Source of the DNA: Candidatus Uabimicrobium amorphum
GTDB lineage: Bacteria > Planctomycetota > Uabimicrobiia > Uabimicrobiales > Uabimicrobiaceae
Assembly (NCBI RefSeq): GCF_009002475.1
Contig: NZ_AP019860.1
Location: 4,588,001-4,652,000 of the forward strand
Reading direction: 5' to 3'
Length of the DNA: 64,000 nucleotides
Part shown: one piece after another, positions 35,090 to 43,900 of the stretch
Position numbering within the stretch: the stretch's first letter is position 1
Layout of the letters: every line of letters begins with the position of its first letter
The notes under the pieces: generated by a model
Databases searched by the model: none
Told to the model about the DNA's origin: nothing
Seen by the model: the letters and a program-made list of their open reading frames with translations, nothing else
Made by a program: the position numbers and the translations under genes

Positions 35090-35200
35090 CACCAAAACTC
35101 ATTTCAAAATTGTCTTCTGTTTTTCTATGTTGATCCAATCTCAAGTCATTTTATCAAAAAACGTTTATTTGGTAACTGTGTATTTTTGATATGTAAAGTT

Positions 35201-35248
35201 TGTTATAATTTTGGTAGATGCGATTAGCCGCTGGAGAGGGCATCGCAT
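35201..35248 (+). promoter_or_regulatory. Extended -10 promoter and leader hairpin of the oxygenase gene
   Basis: TGTTATAAT (35201-35209) is an extended -10 box without a good -35. The transcript would begin with a stem ATGCGAT (35218-35224) / ATCGCAT (35242-35248). About 70 more bases follow before the ATG at 35322. Confidence 0.45.
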
Positions 35249-35321
35249 ACTAGGATTTCCATATCTATTTGTCCAGATCTACTAAGGAGCTACGCAAAGT
35301 TTTACGTAAGGAAATTTTACG

Positions 35322-36101
35322 ATGTTGAAAATCACAGATCCCGAGTCATATCACAAATACGTGGCGTATGTCAAAGAGCACTATACTCCTTTACATTCAC
35401 ATCTCTATGAATTCAACAAAGACGTTTTTGCCCCGTCTTTCCGTTGCGTTGTGGATAAAAAAGAGGATTTATTGAGCACTATTGTCGAAATCTACCCTCA
35501 AATCTACTCATGGGAGCTTTTTACGGCCGAATTTTGTTACGAGTTTATTGCCGAGGTGCGTCATTTTGAAAAATGGTGCATGGAAAACGATATCGAAAAA
35601 CGTTTACCAAACTCAATGAACAACTACGGTGTTGTGCTAGGGGATTTTGGCTTTTACGATTTCTTGCAACAGTTGATGCTGGAGTATATAAAACCAATCA
35701 CCACGATTTTATATCCTGATGTTGGTGGAGATAGTCTAGATTACCATCATAGTTTTATCGTGGAATATGCACTAAATAAAGACCTTTGTCTAGATTTTCA
35801 CGTTGACGCTAGTGATGTCACTTTGAATATTTGCTTGGGAAATGAGTTTACCGGTGGTGACCTGTATTTTGGCGGTATTCGTTGTGCGTGGTGCCAGCAA
35901 ACACCACCATTAAAAGAGGAAGAGATCGGAGTGCGTCACGAGCCTGGGCACGCGATACTGCATCGCGGTAAACACCGTCATAGTGCACAGCACATCAAAA
36001 GTGGAGAAAGAATCAACATGATTATGTGGTGCATGAGTTCACGTAATCAACAAACACCGCTTGACGAATGTCCTACATGGTGTGGAAATTACTATAAGTA
36101 G
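35322..36101 (+). CDS. 2-oxoglutarate/Fe(II)-dependent oxygenase, OGFOD2-like
   Basis: This 259-residue protein has a jelly-roll oxygenase core. The iron ligands read HxD at H160/D162 (DFHVDASDVTLNICLG) and H220 (KHRHSAQHI), and the 2-oxoglutarate Arg is R230 (GERINMIMW). The block TGGDLYFGG is typical of prolyl-hydroxylase-like OGFOD2 proteins. The N-terminal 130 residues are helical and the C-terminus ends CPTWCGNYYK. It probably hydroxylates a protein or small molecule; the substrate is unknown. It has a long leader with an extended -10 promoter and hairpin, and stands alone before the pta-ackA operon. Confidence 0.8.
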   Translation: MLKITDPESYHKYVAYVKEHYTPLHSHLYEFNKDVFAPSFRCVVDKKEDLLSTIVEIYPQIYSWELFTAEFCYEFIAEVRHFEKWCMENDIEKRLPNSMNNYGVVLGDFGFYDFLQQLMLEYIKPITTILYPDVGGDSLDYHHSFIVEYALNKDLCLDFHVDASDVTLNICLGNEFTGGDLYFGGIRCAWCQQTPPLKEEEIGVRHEPGHAILHRGKHRHSAQHIKSGERINMIMWCMSSRNQQTPLDECPTWCGNYYK

Positions 36102-36139
36102 GAAATCGAAAGATGAATACAGATAACCTTTGATGTATT

Positions 36140-36166
36140 TGGTATGATATTCGCACAGGATGCGAA
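36140..36166 (+). promoter_or_regulatory. Extended -10 promoter and small hairpin before pta
   Basis: TGGTATGAT (36140-36148) is an extended -10 box. It is followed at once by TTCGCA (36150-36155) / TGCGAA (36161-36166), which would be a hairpin at or near the transcript start of the pta-ackA operon. Confidence 0.4.
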
Positions 36167-36218
36167 GTGTTCATATTTTTAACATTGTTATTATTCAAAA
36201 ACATTCAAAGGATACACC

Positions 36219-38261
36219 ATGGCAAATAATTTGTACATCACAACTACTGAGGCGCAGAGCGGTAAGTCGCTCATTACACTTGGGGTTATGGAGTTGTTAT
36301 TGCAGCACATTCCTAACGTTGGTTTTTTTCGGCCTATCATTGCTCGTGATGAAGATCGCGATATTGAGATGATTCGCTCATACTTTAATTTAGAGTTTGA
36401 TTATGAACTTATGTATGGTTGTAAGGGAGAGAGAGCTCTTGATCTCATCACCAACGGGCAGCAAGATGTATTGTTGAGTCAAATTTTAGAGAAATACAAA
36501 GTTTTAGAGGAACGATGTGACTTTGTGTTGTGTGAGGGAACCGATTATCGTGGGATTACGTCTTCTTTTGAGTTTGACATCAATGCCGAAATCGCAACTA
36601 TGCTAAATTGTCCGGTGCTTTTGGTGATCAATGGTAAGGGAAAAAGTCTAGAGCGCATTAACGATTCGATTCGTTTTTCCAAGGAAGTGTTTGCCGAAAA
36701 AGAGTGTTTGGTTGTGGCAACTATCATCAATCGCTTGGAAGGAAAATATGAGGAAAAAGATACGTATTCGATACCTGAAAATACGATCTTAACGTCTCCT
36801 ACGGTTAGCAATGTTAAGAATATGCTTCGCGCGGAGGTTATGTACGGCGAGGAGTATTTGAATCGCAATATTGAAGGGTACACTGTTGCCACTTCGCATA
36901 AAATTTTACCGCAGTTAAAAAACAAACATCTCGTTGTTACTACAGGGGATCGCGAAGATGTTATTTTTACAAGTGCGGTATCTTTTGTTGCGAAGAAGGG
37001 CAAGAATGTTTCTGGAATTGTACTCAGTGGTAATCATGCTCTTAGTGAAGACGTTTTGATGCTGTTACGTAATATCGAAATGTTTCATGTTCCGATTTTG
37101 CGTTGTAGTGATAATATATATTCGGTGATCGCGCAGATTCAGAAAATGTACTCGGAGATCACACCTTACGATGAGCGTAAAGTTTTGACTTCGCTACAAA
37201 TATTTGAGCGCCACATAAATCGCGAAGCTTTACAACAAGCGATTGAATTTTCCAAGCCGCACTCCATTACGCCCAAAATGTTTGAATATAGTCTTATTGC
37301 ACAGGCAAGACGTGATAAGGTGCGTATTGTTCTTCCTGAAGGAAATGAAGAGCGTGTACTTAAGGCCGCAGAAATTGTATGCAAGAGAGATTTTGCTCAC
37401 CTGATATTGTTGGGGAATCCGCAGCAAATAACCGAAAAAATCAATCGCCTCGATTTAAATCTCGATGATGTGGAAATTATTGACCCCAAAGAGTCGCCAA
37501 AACTAGAAGAGTTTGCGCAACAATATTATGAAATGCGCAAGCATAAGGGACTTTCTCTGGATGTGAGTCGTGAAGTCGTCACCAATGAAAATTATTTTGG
37601 AACGTTACTCGTGCACAATGAAGAAGCGGATGGAATGGTCTCGGGAAGTGTGCACACTACAGCACAAACAATTCGTCCGGCGTTACAGATCGTGGGCACT
37701 AGTGAAGGCAGTTCGATTGTTTCTAGTGTATTTTTTATGTGTTTGCGTAATCGCGTACTTGTTTATGGAGATTGTGCGATTAATCCAAACCCTACCGCGG
37801 AACAGTTAGCGGAAATTGCGATTGCTTCTGGGGAAACTGCGAAAATTTTTGGAATTGACCCGCGTATTGCTATGCTTTCTTACTCCACAGGAGCATCTGG
37901 AAAAGGAATTGACGTAGAAAAAGTGGCGCAAGCTACGCAAATTGCACAGGATAAGAATAGTGGTTTACTCCTCGAAGGTCCGATTCAATATGACGCGGCA
38001 GTGGATTTAGAGGTGGCGAAGACGAAGTTACCTGACAGCAAGGTTGCTGGGCGCGCCACAGTTTTTGTTTTTCCTGATTTAAATACCGGAAACAACACCT
38101 ATAAGGCCGTACAGCGCTCTACAGGGGCATTGGCCATCGGACCAGTTTTACAGGGGTTAAAGAAACCCATCAACGATTTAAGTCGTGGCTGTACGGTAAC
38201 GGATATCGTTAATACCATTGCTATTACGGCCATTCAGGCGCAAAGGAGTCGTCAGTCATGA
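36219..38261 (+). CDS. pta: Phosphate acetyltransferase, long form
   Basis: This 680-residue Pta interconverts acetyl-CoA and acetyl phosphate. The order is an N-terminal P-loop NTPase-like domain (TEAQSGKSLITLG at about 10, similar to dethiobiotin synthetase), a DRTGG-type regulatory domain (about 210-330), and the catalytic PTA domain (about 350-675: VRIVLPEGNEERVLKAAE, NYFGTLLVHNEEADGMVSG, AMLSYSTGASGKG). Length and order match the E. coli-type long enzyme. It overlaps ackA by 4 bases (ATGA), so the pair is translationally coupled for acetate/ATP metabolism. Confidence 0.96.
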   Translation: MANNLYITTTEAQSGKSLITLGVMELLLQHIPNVGFFRPIIARDEDRDIEMIRSYFNLEFDYELMYGCKGERALDLITNGQQDVLLSQILEKYKVLEERCDFVLCEGTDYRGITSSFEFDINAEIATMLNCPVLLVINGKGKSLERINDSIRFSKEVFAEKECLVVATIINRLEGKYEEKDTYSIPENTILTSPTVSNVKNMLRAEVMYGEEYLNRNIEGYTVATSHKILPQLKNKHLVVTTGDREDVIFTSAVSFVAKKGKNVSGIVLSGNHALSEDVLMLLRNIEMFHVPILRCSDNIYSVIAQIQKMYSEITPYDERKVLTSLQIFERHINREALQQAIEFSKPHSITPKMFEYSLIAQARRDKVRIVLPEGNEERVLKAAEIVCKRDFAHLILLGNPQQITEKINRLDLNLDDVEIIDPKESPKLEEFAQQYYEMRKHKGLSLDVSREVVTNENYFGTLLVHNEEADGMVSGSVHTTAQTIRPALQIVGTSEGSSIVSSVFFMCLRNRVLVYGDCAINPNPTAEQLAEIAIASGETAKIFGIDPRIAMLSYSTGASGKGIDVEKVAQATQIAQDKNSGLLLEGPIQYDAAVDLEVAKTKLPDSKVAGRATVFVFPDLNTGNNTYKAVQRSTGALAIGPVLQGLKKPINDLSRGCTVTDIVNTIAITAIQAQRSRQS

Positions 38262-39415
38262 GTATTCTTGTCATCAACAGTGGAAGTTCCTCACTAAAAA
38301 TAAAGATATTTTCCGATATCGATACACCGGCAATTGTGCATGGAAATCTGGAAAAAATTGGCGAAGAGCACAGCGCTTTGCACTGTCAGTTCGCACAAAA
38401 CAAAATTGATAAACAAATCACATGCGCAGACCATCGCGAAGGTTTAGAGCAGTTCTTTACTGTTCTAAAAGACAACAATGCTCTTGTGGATATTACGGCG
38501 ATCGGGCATCGTGTTGTTCATGGCGGAGAAGACTTTTCGCAACCTGTGAAAATCGATGACAATGTGATCGCCACCATTGAAAAAAATATTCCTTTAGCAC
38601 CTTTGCACAATCCTGCGAATTTAAAAGGGATTGAAGCCACAATGTACATGTTTCCCGATGTACCACAAGTGGCGGTTTTCGATACAGCATTTCACCAATC
38701 CGTTCCAGAGCATGCGTATCGCTATGCGGTACCAGAGTCGTTTTACAAAGAGCAAAAAATACGTAGCTATGGTTTCCATGGCTCCTCGCACCAATATGTG
38801 AGTAAAGAAGCGGCGCGTATTTTACAAAAGCCTACTGAGCAAACAAATCTCATTACCTTGCATCTGGGGAACGGAGCCAGTGTCGCGGCGATTAAAAATG
38901 GTAAGAGTATTGACACTTCGATGGGGATGACACCTCTTGAGGGACTTATTATGGGAACGCGCTGTGGGGATATTGACCCTGGGGTGTTGCTATTTTTACT
39001 GCAAAAATACAGTCACGACGAGCTTGATAAAATACTCAACAAAAAAAGTGGTTTACTTGGCTTGTGTGGTAGCAATGATATGCGTGATATTGAAGCGCAA
39101 AACACCGAACAATCACGACTAACCATTAAAATGGTGGTGCATCGCATTCAAAAATATATAGGTAGCTTTTATGCACAGCTTCCGGAACTCGATGCGGTGG
39201 TGTTTACGGCGGGGATTGGTGAGAATTCAAAACTAATTCGCAAATTGTGTTGTGAAAATCTTGCGCATTTGGGAATTGAGTTATGTGACGAAAAGAATAA
39301 CAATGTGACTTGTGGGGAAATACAATCGTCACAAAGTAAGGTAAAAATATTGGTAATTCCTACCAACGAAGAGATGGAAATTGCACGACAAACCTACACT
39401 CTAATCAATGTTTAG
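38258..39415 (+). CDS. ackA: Acetate kinase
   Basis: This 385-residue ASKHA-fold acetate kinase turns acetyl phosphate and ADP into acetate and ATP. Motifs seen are the N-terminal VINSGSSSLKIKIF, GHRVVHGGEDF, VFDTAFHQSVP, RSYGFHGSSHQYV, LHLGNGASVAAIKNGKS, DTSMGMTPLEGLIMGTRCG and FTAGIGENSK. These cover the substrate and nucleotide sites. The start overlaps pta by four bases. A ZIP-family transporter follows 8 bases later and may be part of the same transcript. Confidence 0.96.
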   Translation: MSILVINSGSSSLKIKIFSDIDTPAIVHGNLEKIGEEHSALHCQFAQNKIDKQITCADHREGLEQFFTVLKDNNALVDITAIGHRVVHGGEDFSQPVKIDDNVIATIEKNIPLAPLHNPANLKGIEATMYMFPDVPQVAVFDTAFHQSVPEHAYRYAVPESFYKEQKIRSYGFHGSSHQYVSKEAARILQKPTEQTNLITLHLGNGASVAAIKNGKSIDTSMGMTPLEGLIMGTRCGDIDPGVLLFLLQKYSHDELDKILNKKSGLLGLCGSNDMRDIEAQNTEQSRLTIKMVVHRIQKYIGSFYAQLPELDAVVFTAGIGENSKLIRKLCCENLAHLGIELCDEKNNNVTCGEIQSSQSKVKILVIPTNEEMEIARQTYTLINV

Positions 39416-39423
39416 GGAAACTT

Positions 39424-40191
39424 ATGCTCAATCATATTATATGGGATGCTGTTTTTGCCGGAATACTTGCCAGTTTAGCTTGTGGACTTGGAGTTTTACC
39501 TCTGTACTTCAAAAAAATTGACAACCAAAAGCAAATAGGTATTGGCTACGGTTTCGCCGGAGGTTTGATGTTCTCTGCTTCTGTTTACAACCTGATTTTG
39601 CCGGGTTTGCAAATGGAAGGGCATCAAATCGAAATTGTTCTTGCCCTTAAAGTTGTTGCAGGTATTCTCGCTGGGACTTTTTTTATCTGGCTTGTTGAAA
39701 GATACATGGATACACATGAATCAAAGACCGTGGAAAATTGGGGCGGGAAAGGTGTTGTGCTTATTTTTATTGCTATGTGTATCCACAGTATACCGGAAGG
39801 GGTGGCGGTGGGTGTTGGCTACACCTCCGGTGAGCTACACTCTTCGAGTTTGGGGGATTATATCGCTCTTGCCATCGGTATACATAATATCCCGGAAGGA
39901 TTGGCCGTGGCGATTCCAATGCGACTTGCGGGAATGAGTTTAGGACGTTGCTTTTTTATGGCGGTTTTTACAAGCATTCCGCAACCACTTGCTGCAATTC
40001 CCGCGGTTTTTCTCGCGTGGTTTTTTCAGCCTCTCATGCCTTCTTTGATGGGATTTGCCGCGGGAGCAATGATCTTTTTAGTCATACTGGAAATGATACC
40101 CGATGCCTTGCAACAAGAATCCGCCGTTAAAATTGCCTGGGCGTTTATTTGGGGATTTTGTACAATGATTTTACTACAAATCGTTTTATAA
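39424..40191 (+). CDS. ZIP-family divalent metal transporter
   Basis: This 255-residue protein has eight predicted membrane helices. The two ZIP metal-binding signatures in the fourth and fifth helices read CIHSIPEGVAVGVG (about 118) and IGIHNIPEGLAVAIP (about 153), the pattern of ZupT/GufA-type zinc or iron importers. No long His-rich loop is present. It follows ackA closely and precedes a small membrane protein; a link between metal uptake and acetate metabolism is not evident, so this may be only transcriptional proximity. Confidence 0.9.
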   Translation: MLNHIIWDAVFAGILASLACGLGVLPLYFKKIDNQKQIGIGYGFAGGLMFSASVYNLILPGLQMEGHQIEIVLALKVVAGILAGTFFIWLVERYMDTHESKTVENWGGKGVVLIFIAMCIHSIPEGVAVGVGYTSGELHSSSLGDYIALAIGIHNIPEGLAVAIPMRLAGMSLGRCFFMAVFTSIPQPLAAIPAVFLAWFFQPLMPSLMGFAAGAMIFLVILEMIPDALQQESAVKIAWAFIWGFCTMILLQIVL

Positions 40192-40203
40192 GAGGAAAAA
40201 TGT

Positions 40204-40404
40204 ATGTACAGATTCAACGGTGTTTCCATGCCGGGTTTTGGTGTAGGGGTGTTATTGGCGATCGTATTAGGTTTTGTCGGCTACGGCTTTGGCAAAGTTC
40301 TTACAATTAGCATTGCCACATGGATTGCGATTGATGTCATTACCATTGTGCAAATCGTAGTCAGTAAAAAAAATGAAAAAAATGACGCGCAAGAACTCGA
40401 ATAG
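40204..40404 (+). CDS. Small two-helix membrane protein
   Basis: This 66-residue protein has two hydrophobic helices (about 11-31 and 33-53), separated by a short turn, and a charged Lys/Glu C-terminal tail. It begins 12 bases after the ZIP gene with an AGAGGAAAA site and is probably in the same operon. There is no recognisable family; it could be a small partner of the transporter, but nothing proves that. Confidence 0.55.
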   Translation: MYRFNGVSMPGFGVGVLLAIVLGFVGYGFGKVLTISIATWIAIDVITIVQIVVSKKNEKNDAQELE

Positions 40405-40409
40405 AGGTT

Positions 40410-40928
40410 TTATTTATAGTCACTGCGTTTGGGTGGCGTTGTAAAGTTGTCACTGAGTTGTAGTTTTTCGAGAAAAAGCTTTTCCATAGCGTATAACTGC
40501 TGTTTTTGTTGTTGTGAAATGCAGTCTTCTGCACCAAGAAACGTTATGGAAAAAGCTTTACCTAAAACACCGCAAAATATTTTGCGCGTTCTGGCAACAT
40601 GAAACTCTGAAGTAATCACCATAATACGAAACCAATTGTTTTTTTCGAGAAATTGTTTCTTGGTAAAATAGGCATTGCCCAGTGTATCCAATGACTCTTC
40701 TTCTAAAAAAATATGCTGTGCCGGTACTTGCAAATCGAGTAAAGCCTGTAACATGCACCGCGCTTCGCTGATCTCACCCATTCCTCCACCGCTCAATACT
40801 ATGGGACAATTATATTTTTTATAACATGTGGCAGCTAATTTTACTCTTGCCTGTGCTAGAGTATTGAGCTTTCCCGAAGAGTCTAAAACCATCCCTAAAA
40901 CAACAAGCGCATCATGGTGTGTGTTCAT
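40410..40928 (-). CDS. DUF218 (YdcF/SanA/ElyC-like) protein
   Basis: This 172-residue protein has the DUF218 pattern: DALVVLGMVLDSSGKL at the start, CPIVLSGGGMGEISEARCM in the first third, EEESLDTLGNAYFTKK in the middle and VITSEFHVARTRKIF towards the end. Relatives act in envelope or peptidoglycan homeostasis, but the chemistry is unsettled. No signal peptide or membrane helix is seen, unlike SanA. It lies 11 bases after the large kinase gene on the same strand and is probably co-transcribed. ATG 40928 is preferred over the upstream GTG. Confidence 0.85.
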   Translation of the reverse strand: MNTHHDALVVLGMVLDSSGKLNTLAQARVKLAATCYKKYNCPIVLSGGGMGEISEARCMLQALLDLQVPAQHIFLEEESLDTLGNAYFTKKQFLEKNNWFRIMVITSEFHVARTRKIFCGVLGKAFSITFLGAEDCISQQQKQQLYAMEKLFLEKLQLSDNFTTPPKRSDYK

Positions 40929-40939
40929 CACATTTCTCT

Positions 40940-43900
40940 CTAAAAAGCAAAATATTGCAGGTTGCGAAATATTTCTTGTAGTTCTCTATTATTGATGCGT
41001 ACAGCTTGCCTATTTAAAACCTGATAAATGGCCTGTAACAGGACATTTTCTTGTGGAGAAAGTTGTTGTGGAGAAATCTTTTGTATTTCCTTTTGTATTT
41101 GTTGCTGTGAATGTTTTCCCTGCAACATAAGTCCGATGTGCGCAATAATACGCAACAGTTTTGCCTGTTTTTGTTGTGGCTGTATACGAATGGCTATGGA
41201 GAGGTCCTGCGCTGCTTTTTCGTAGTGCATGTGATATAGATGCATTTGTGCTCTTTTCCATCGGAATTCGTAGTTGTTGGGTAGTAAATCTATGGCATAG
41301 TCGAGAACTTCACGAGATATATGTCTTGTATAAATAGCTGTATAGAAGTGGGTGTACTCGCGATTTATGTTTTCCACAAATTTTTTGTGCATGTGTTTGT
41401 AGAAGTTACTACGTGGATCGGCATAGCGCATAGTGAGTTCTAGTAGTTGATTGTATGATACGTTTTTATACAAGAATTGTTGTTCATGGTACGCCAATGT
41501 TTGTAAAATGGATGTACAATTGATTTTTTTGGCGATTTTGGATAAATTTTGCAAGTATTGATGCGCAAGTTCTTTGGCAAAGAGGTGTTGGTATTTTTGC
41601 CGTTGCATATCAAAATCAATAATGGATTTACGCATGGAGAATTCTGTTTCGCGTAATGCTTGTTTGAATTGTTTGGCATTGACAAGAGTAACGATGCGTA
41701 GCATGGTGTTTTCGGCAGAGCTTTGCGGAAGTAGTGGTAGTTTTTGTCCCACTTTTTGTTCCGAGATCATGAGAATGGCGTTATAAAAATCAATGCGCTT
41801 TGTGTTACGCAATTTATTTTTTACTGCGGGAAGTTGCTTTTGTAGTAAAGAGTATTTTCTATGTTTTACTAAGTTATCTAGGTAATGTAGGTACAGCGCT
41901 TCGCTGTCTTGGTCTAGTGTTGTGAATTGTTGTGGCACATGCAAAAGATGGGAAAAATATTTTTCAATATCATTCATACTGAAAATTTGTAAATGACGGT
42001 CGACAAAGAGCATATCTTGTTTGTGGTCGCCATCGAGATCTAGAATACGTGGAAGTCTTTCTACCTTGGTAAAAGCATTGGTGTCTCCTAACCAACTTCC
42101 ATCGATACCCGAGAGTGTATAGAACGTGTGTGTAGAGCAAGTGGTTACCAAATCGTTGACTCCATCTGCATTGACATCGACATTTAGAGCAATAATTTGT
42201 GCGTAAGTACGCGGTTGCTGTACATTTTCCAAATAATAGCGGGGGGTTATCTTACGCTGCCATACGATTTCGCCGCTAAAGGCATCTAGACAAAAAACTT
42301 CATCGTTGGCTGTGGTAAAGGCAATGCATTGTCGACCTGAAATTTGATGGAGTACGACCGTACGGATATCACCGCTGAGAACGTTTTTGTGCCAATGTTT
42401 TTTTCCACTAAGAGCATCAAAGCACGATATAAATCCAGCGACTTGTCCTGCAAAAATGAGTGTTTTTCCTCTCACACGGCAACTAACAATTTGTCCTCCT
42501 TCCCCAATATTAGGAACTGGTTGGCTCCAACGTACTCTTCCACTTGGTCCATCCAAACAATGCACTTGATACCCGGAAAGGATAAAGATTTCTTGGGTAC
42601 CATCATTATTAACATCTTGCGCTTGCGCTGTACCATGAATTACTTGTAAACCTTGTTTTTTTGCAGCTTGCCAACGCACTTTACGTTCTTTTATATCAAT
42701 ACAGTGAACGCGCGCAGGAGCTCTTTTATAACATATAATCTCTTTGTAATGATCACCATCAACATCTACGGCGATAGGAGAGTTGACAATGTCAATCACA
42801 ATAGGACTCTTCCAAATCGCTTCTCCGTCTTTGGATAATAAGGCGATGTTTTTCTTTCCCACTGCAAAAACTTCCACCTCTCCGTTCCCATCAAAGTCAG
42901 CTGTGGTAGCGCGCATAACATTTAAACTACGGTCTGTTTTCCACAAACTTTGTTTATTGCTGCCATCAAGACAATGCAAATATCCAAGTTCGTCAATGAT
43001 AATGAGTTCTTTGATCTTGTCTCCATTTAAGTCTGCAGCCACAGGGGGAATAGCCATTGCGGGTAGATTACGCGAAAACGTAGATACTTGAGGGGAGGTG
43101 TTTGCCGGATAGTATTCCAAACAATGTATGGCACTACCCGCTAAAAATAAAACTTCTAGCCGATGATCTTGATTGGTGTCGACGAAAACCATGGACACAA
43201 TTTCATCATCAATGACCGCTTTTTGCTGCTCATTTCCTTGATGATCTACAACGAAAATCGTGTTGGTACTTTTTTGTCCAGCAGTTTGCTGTCTTGTCCA
43301 GGTAACCACTTCTAGTTTTCCATCGTGATCTAAATCGCTCACAAAAACCGGAGATCCTTCGAAAAAATCGTTTTGGGTATTGAGCTGCCATTTTATTTTT
43401 TTGTTGTGTATATCAACACAGTACAGTTGGTCTCTTTGGAAGAGCACTTCTTCATTTCCATCGTTGTCTATGTCGATCATTGACATTTCGTTGATGCGAT
43501 GTGGCGTGGGAAATTCGTGAATTGTTTCCTTCGTGCGCAGGGTATCTAAGTCTAAAGAAATGAGTTTTTGTGAGTCATATAACAAGAGAAGTTTTTGCTT
43601 TGTGGTTTTTGCGATTTTTATATCTAAAATATCACTGCCATGTGTATAGATGGACCGTACCTTTCTTTTTTGCAAATCCACATGTAGAACAGTATTTGCA
43701 CTAGCGCATAAAACAGTTGATTTATTGAGTAGAAGTGGGTGCGACAAACCCGACACACTCGTATTTATGTGTGAAAACCTTTTTTGTGAATCAAAAGAAC
43801 CTTGGTGCGAATAGAAAATGCGAATGCCATGATACCTTGTGAGCAAAACGATATCTTCATAAGCATCGTCGTTCGCATCGGCAATGATAAACTTGTGATC

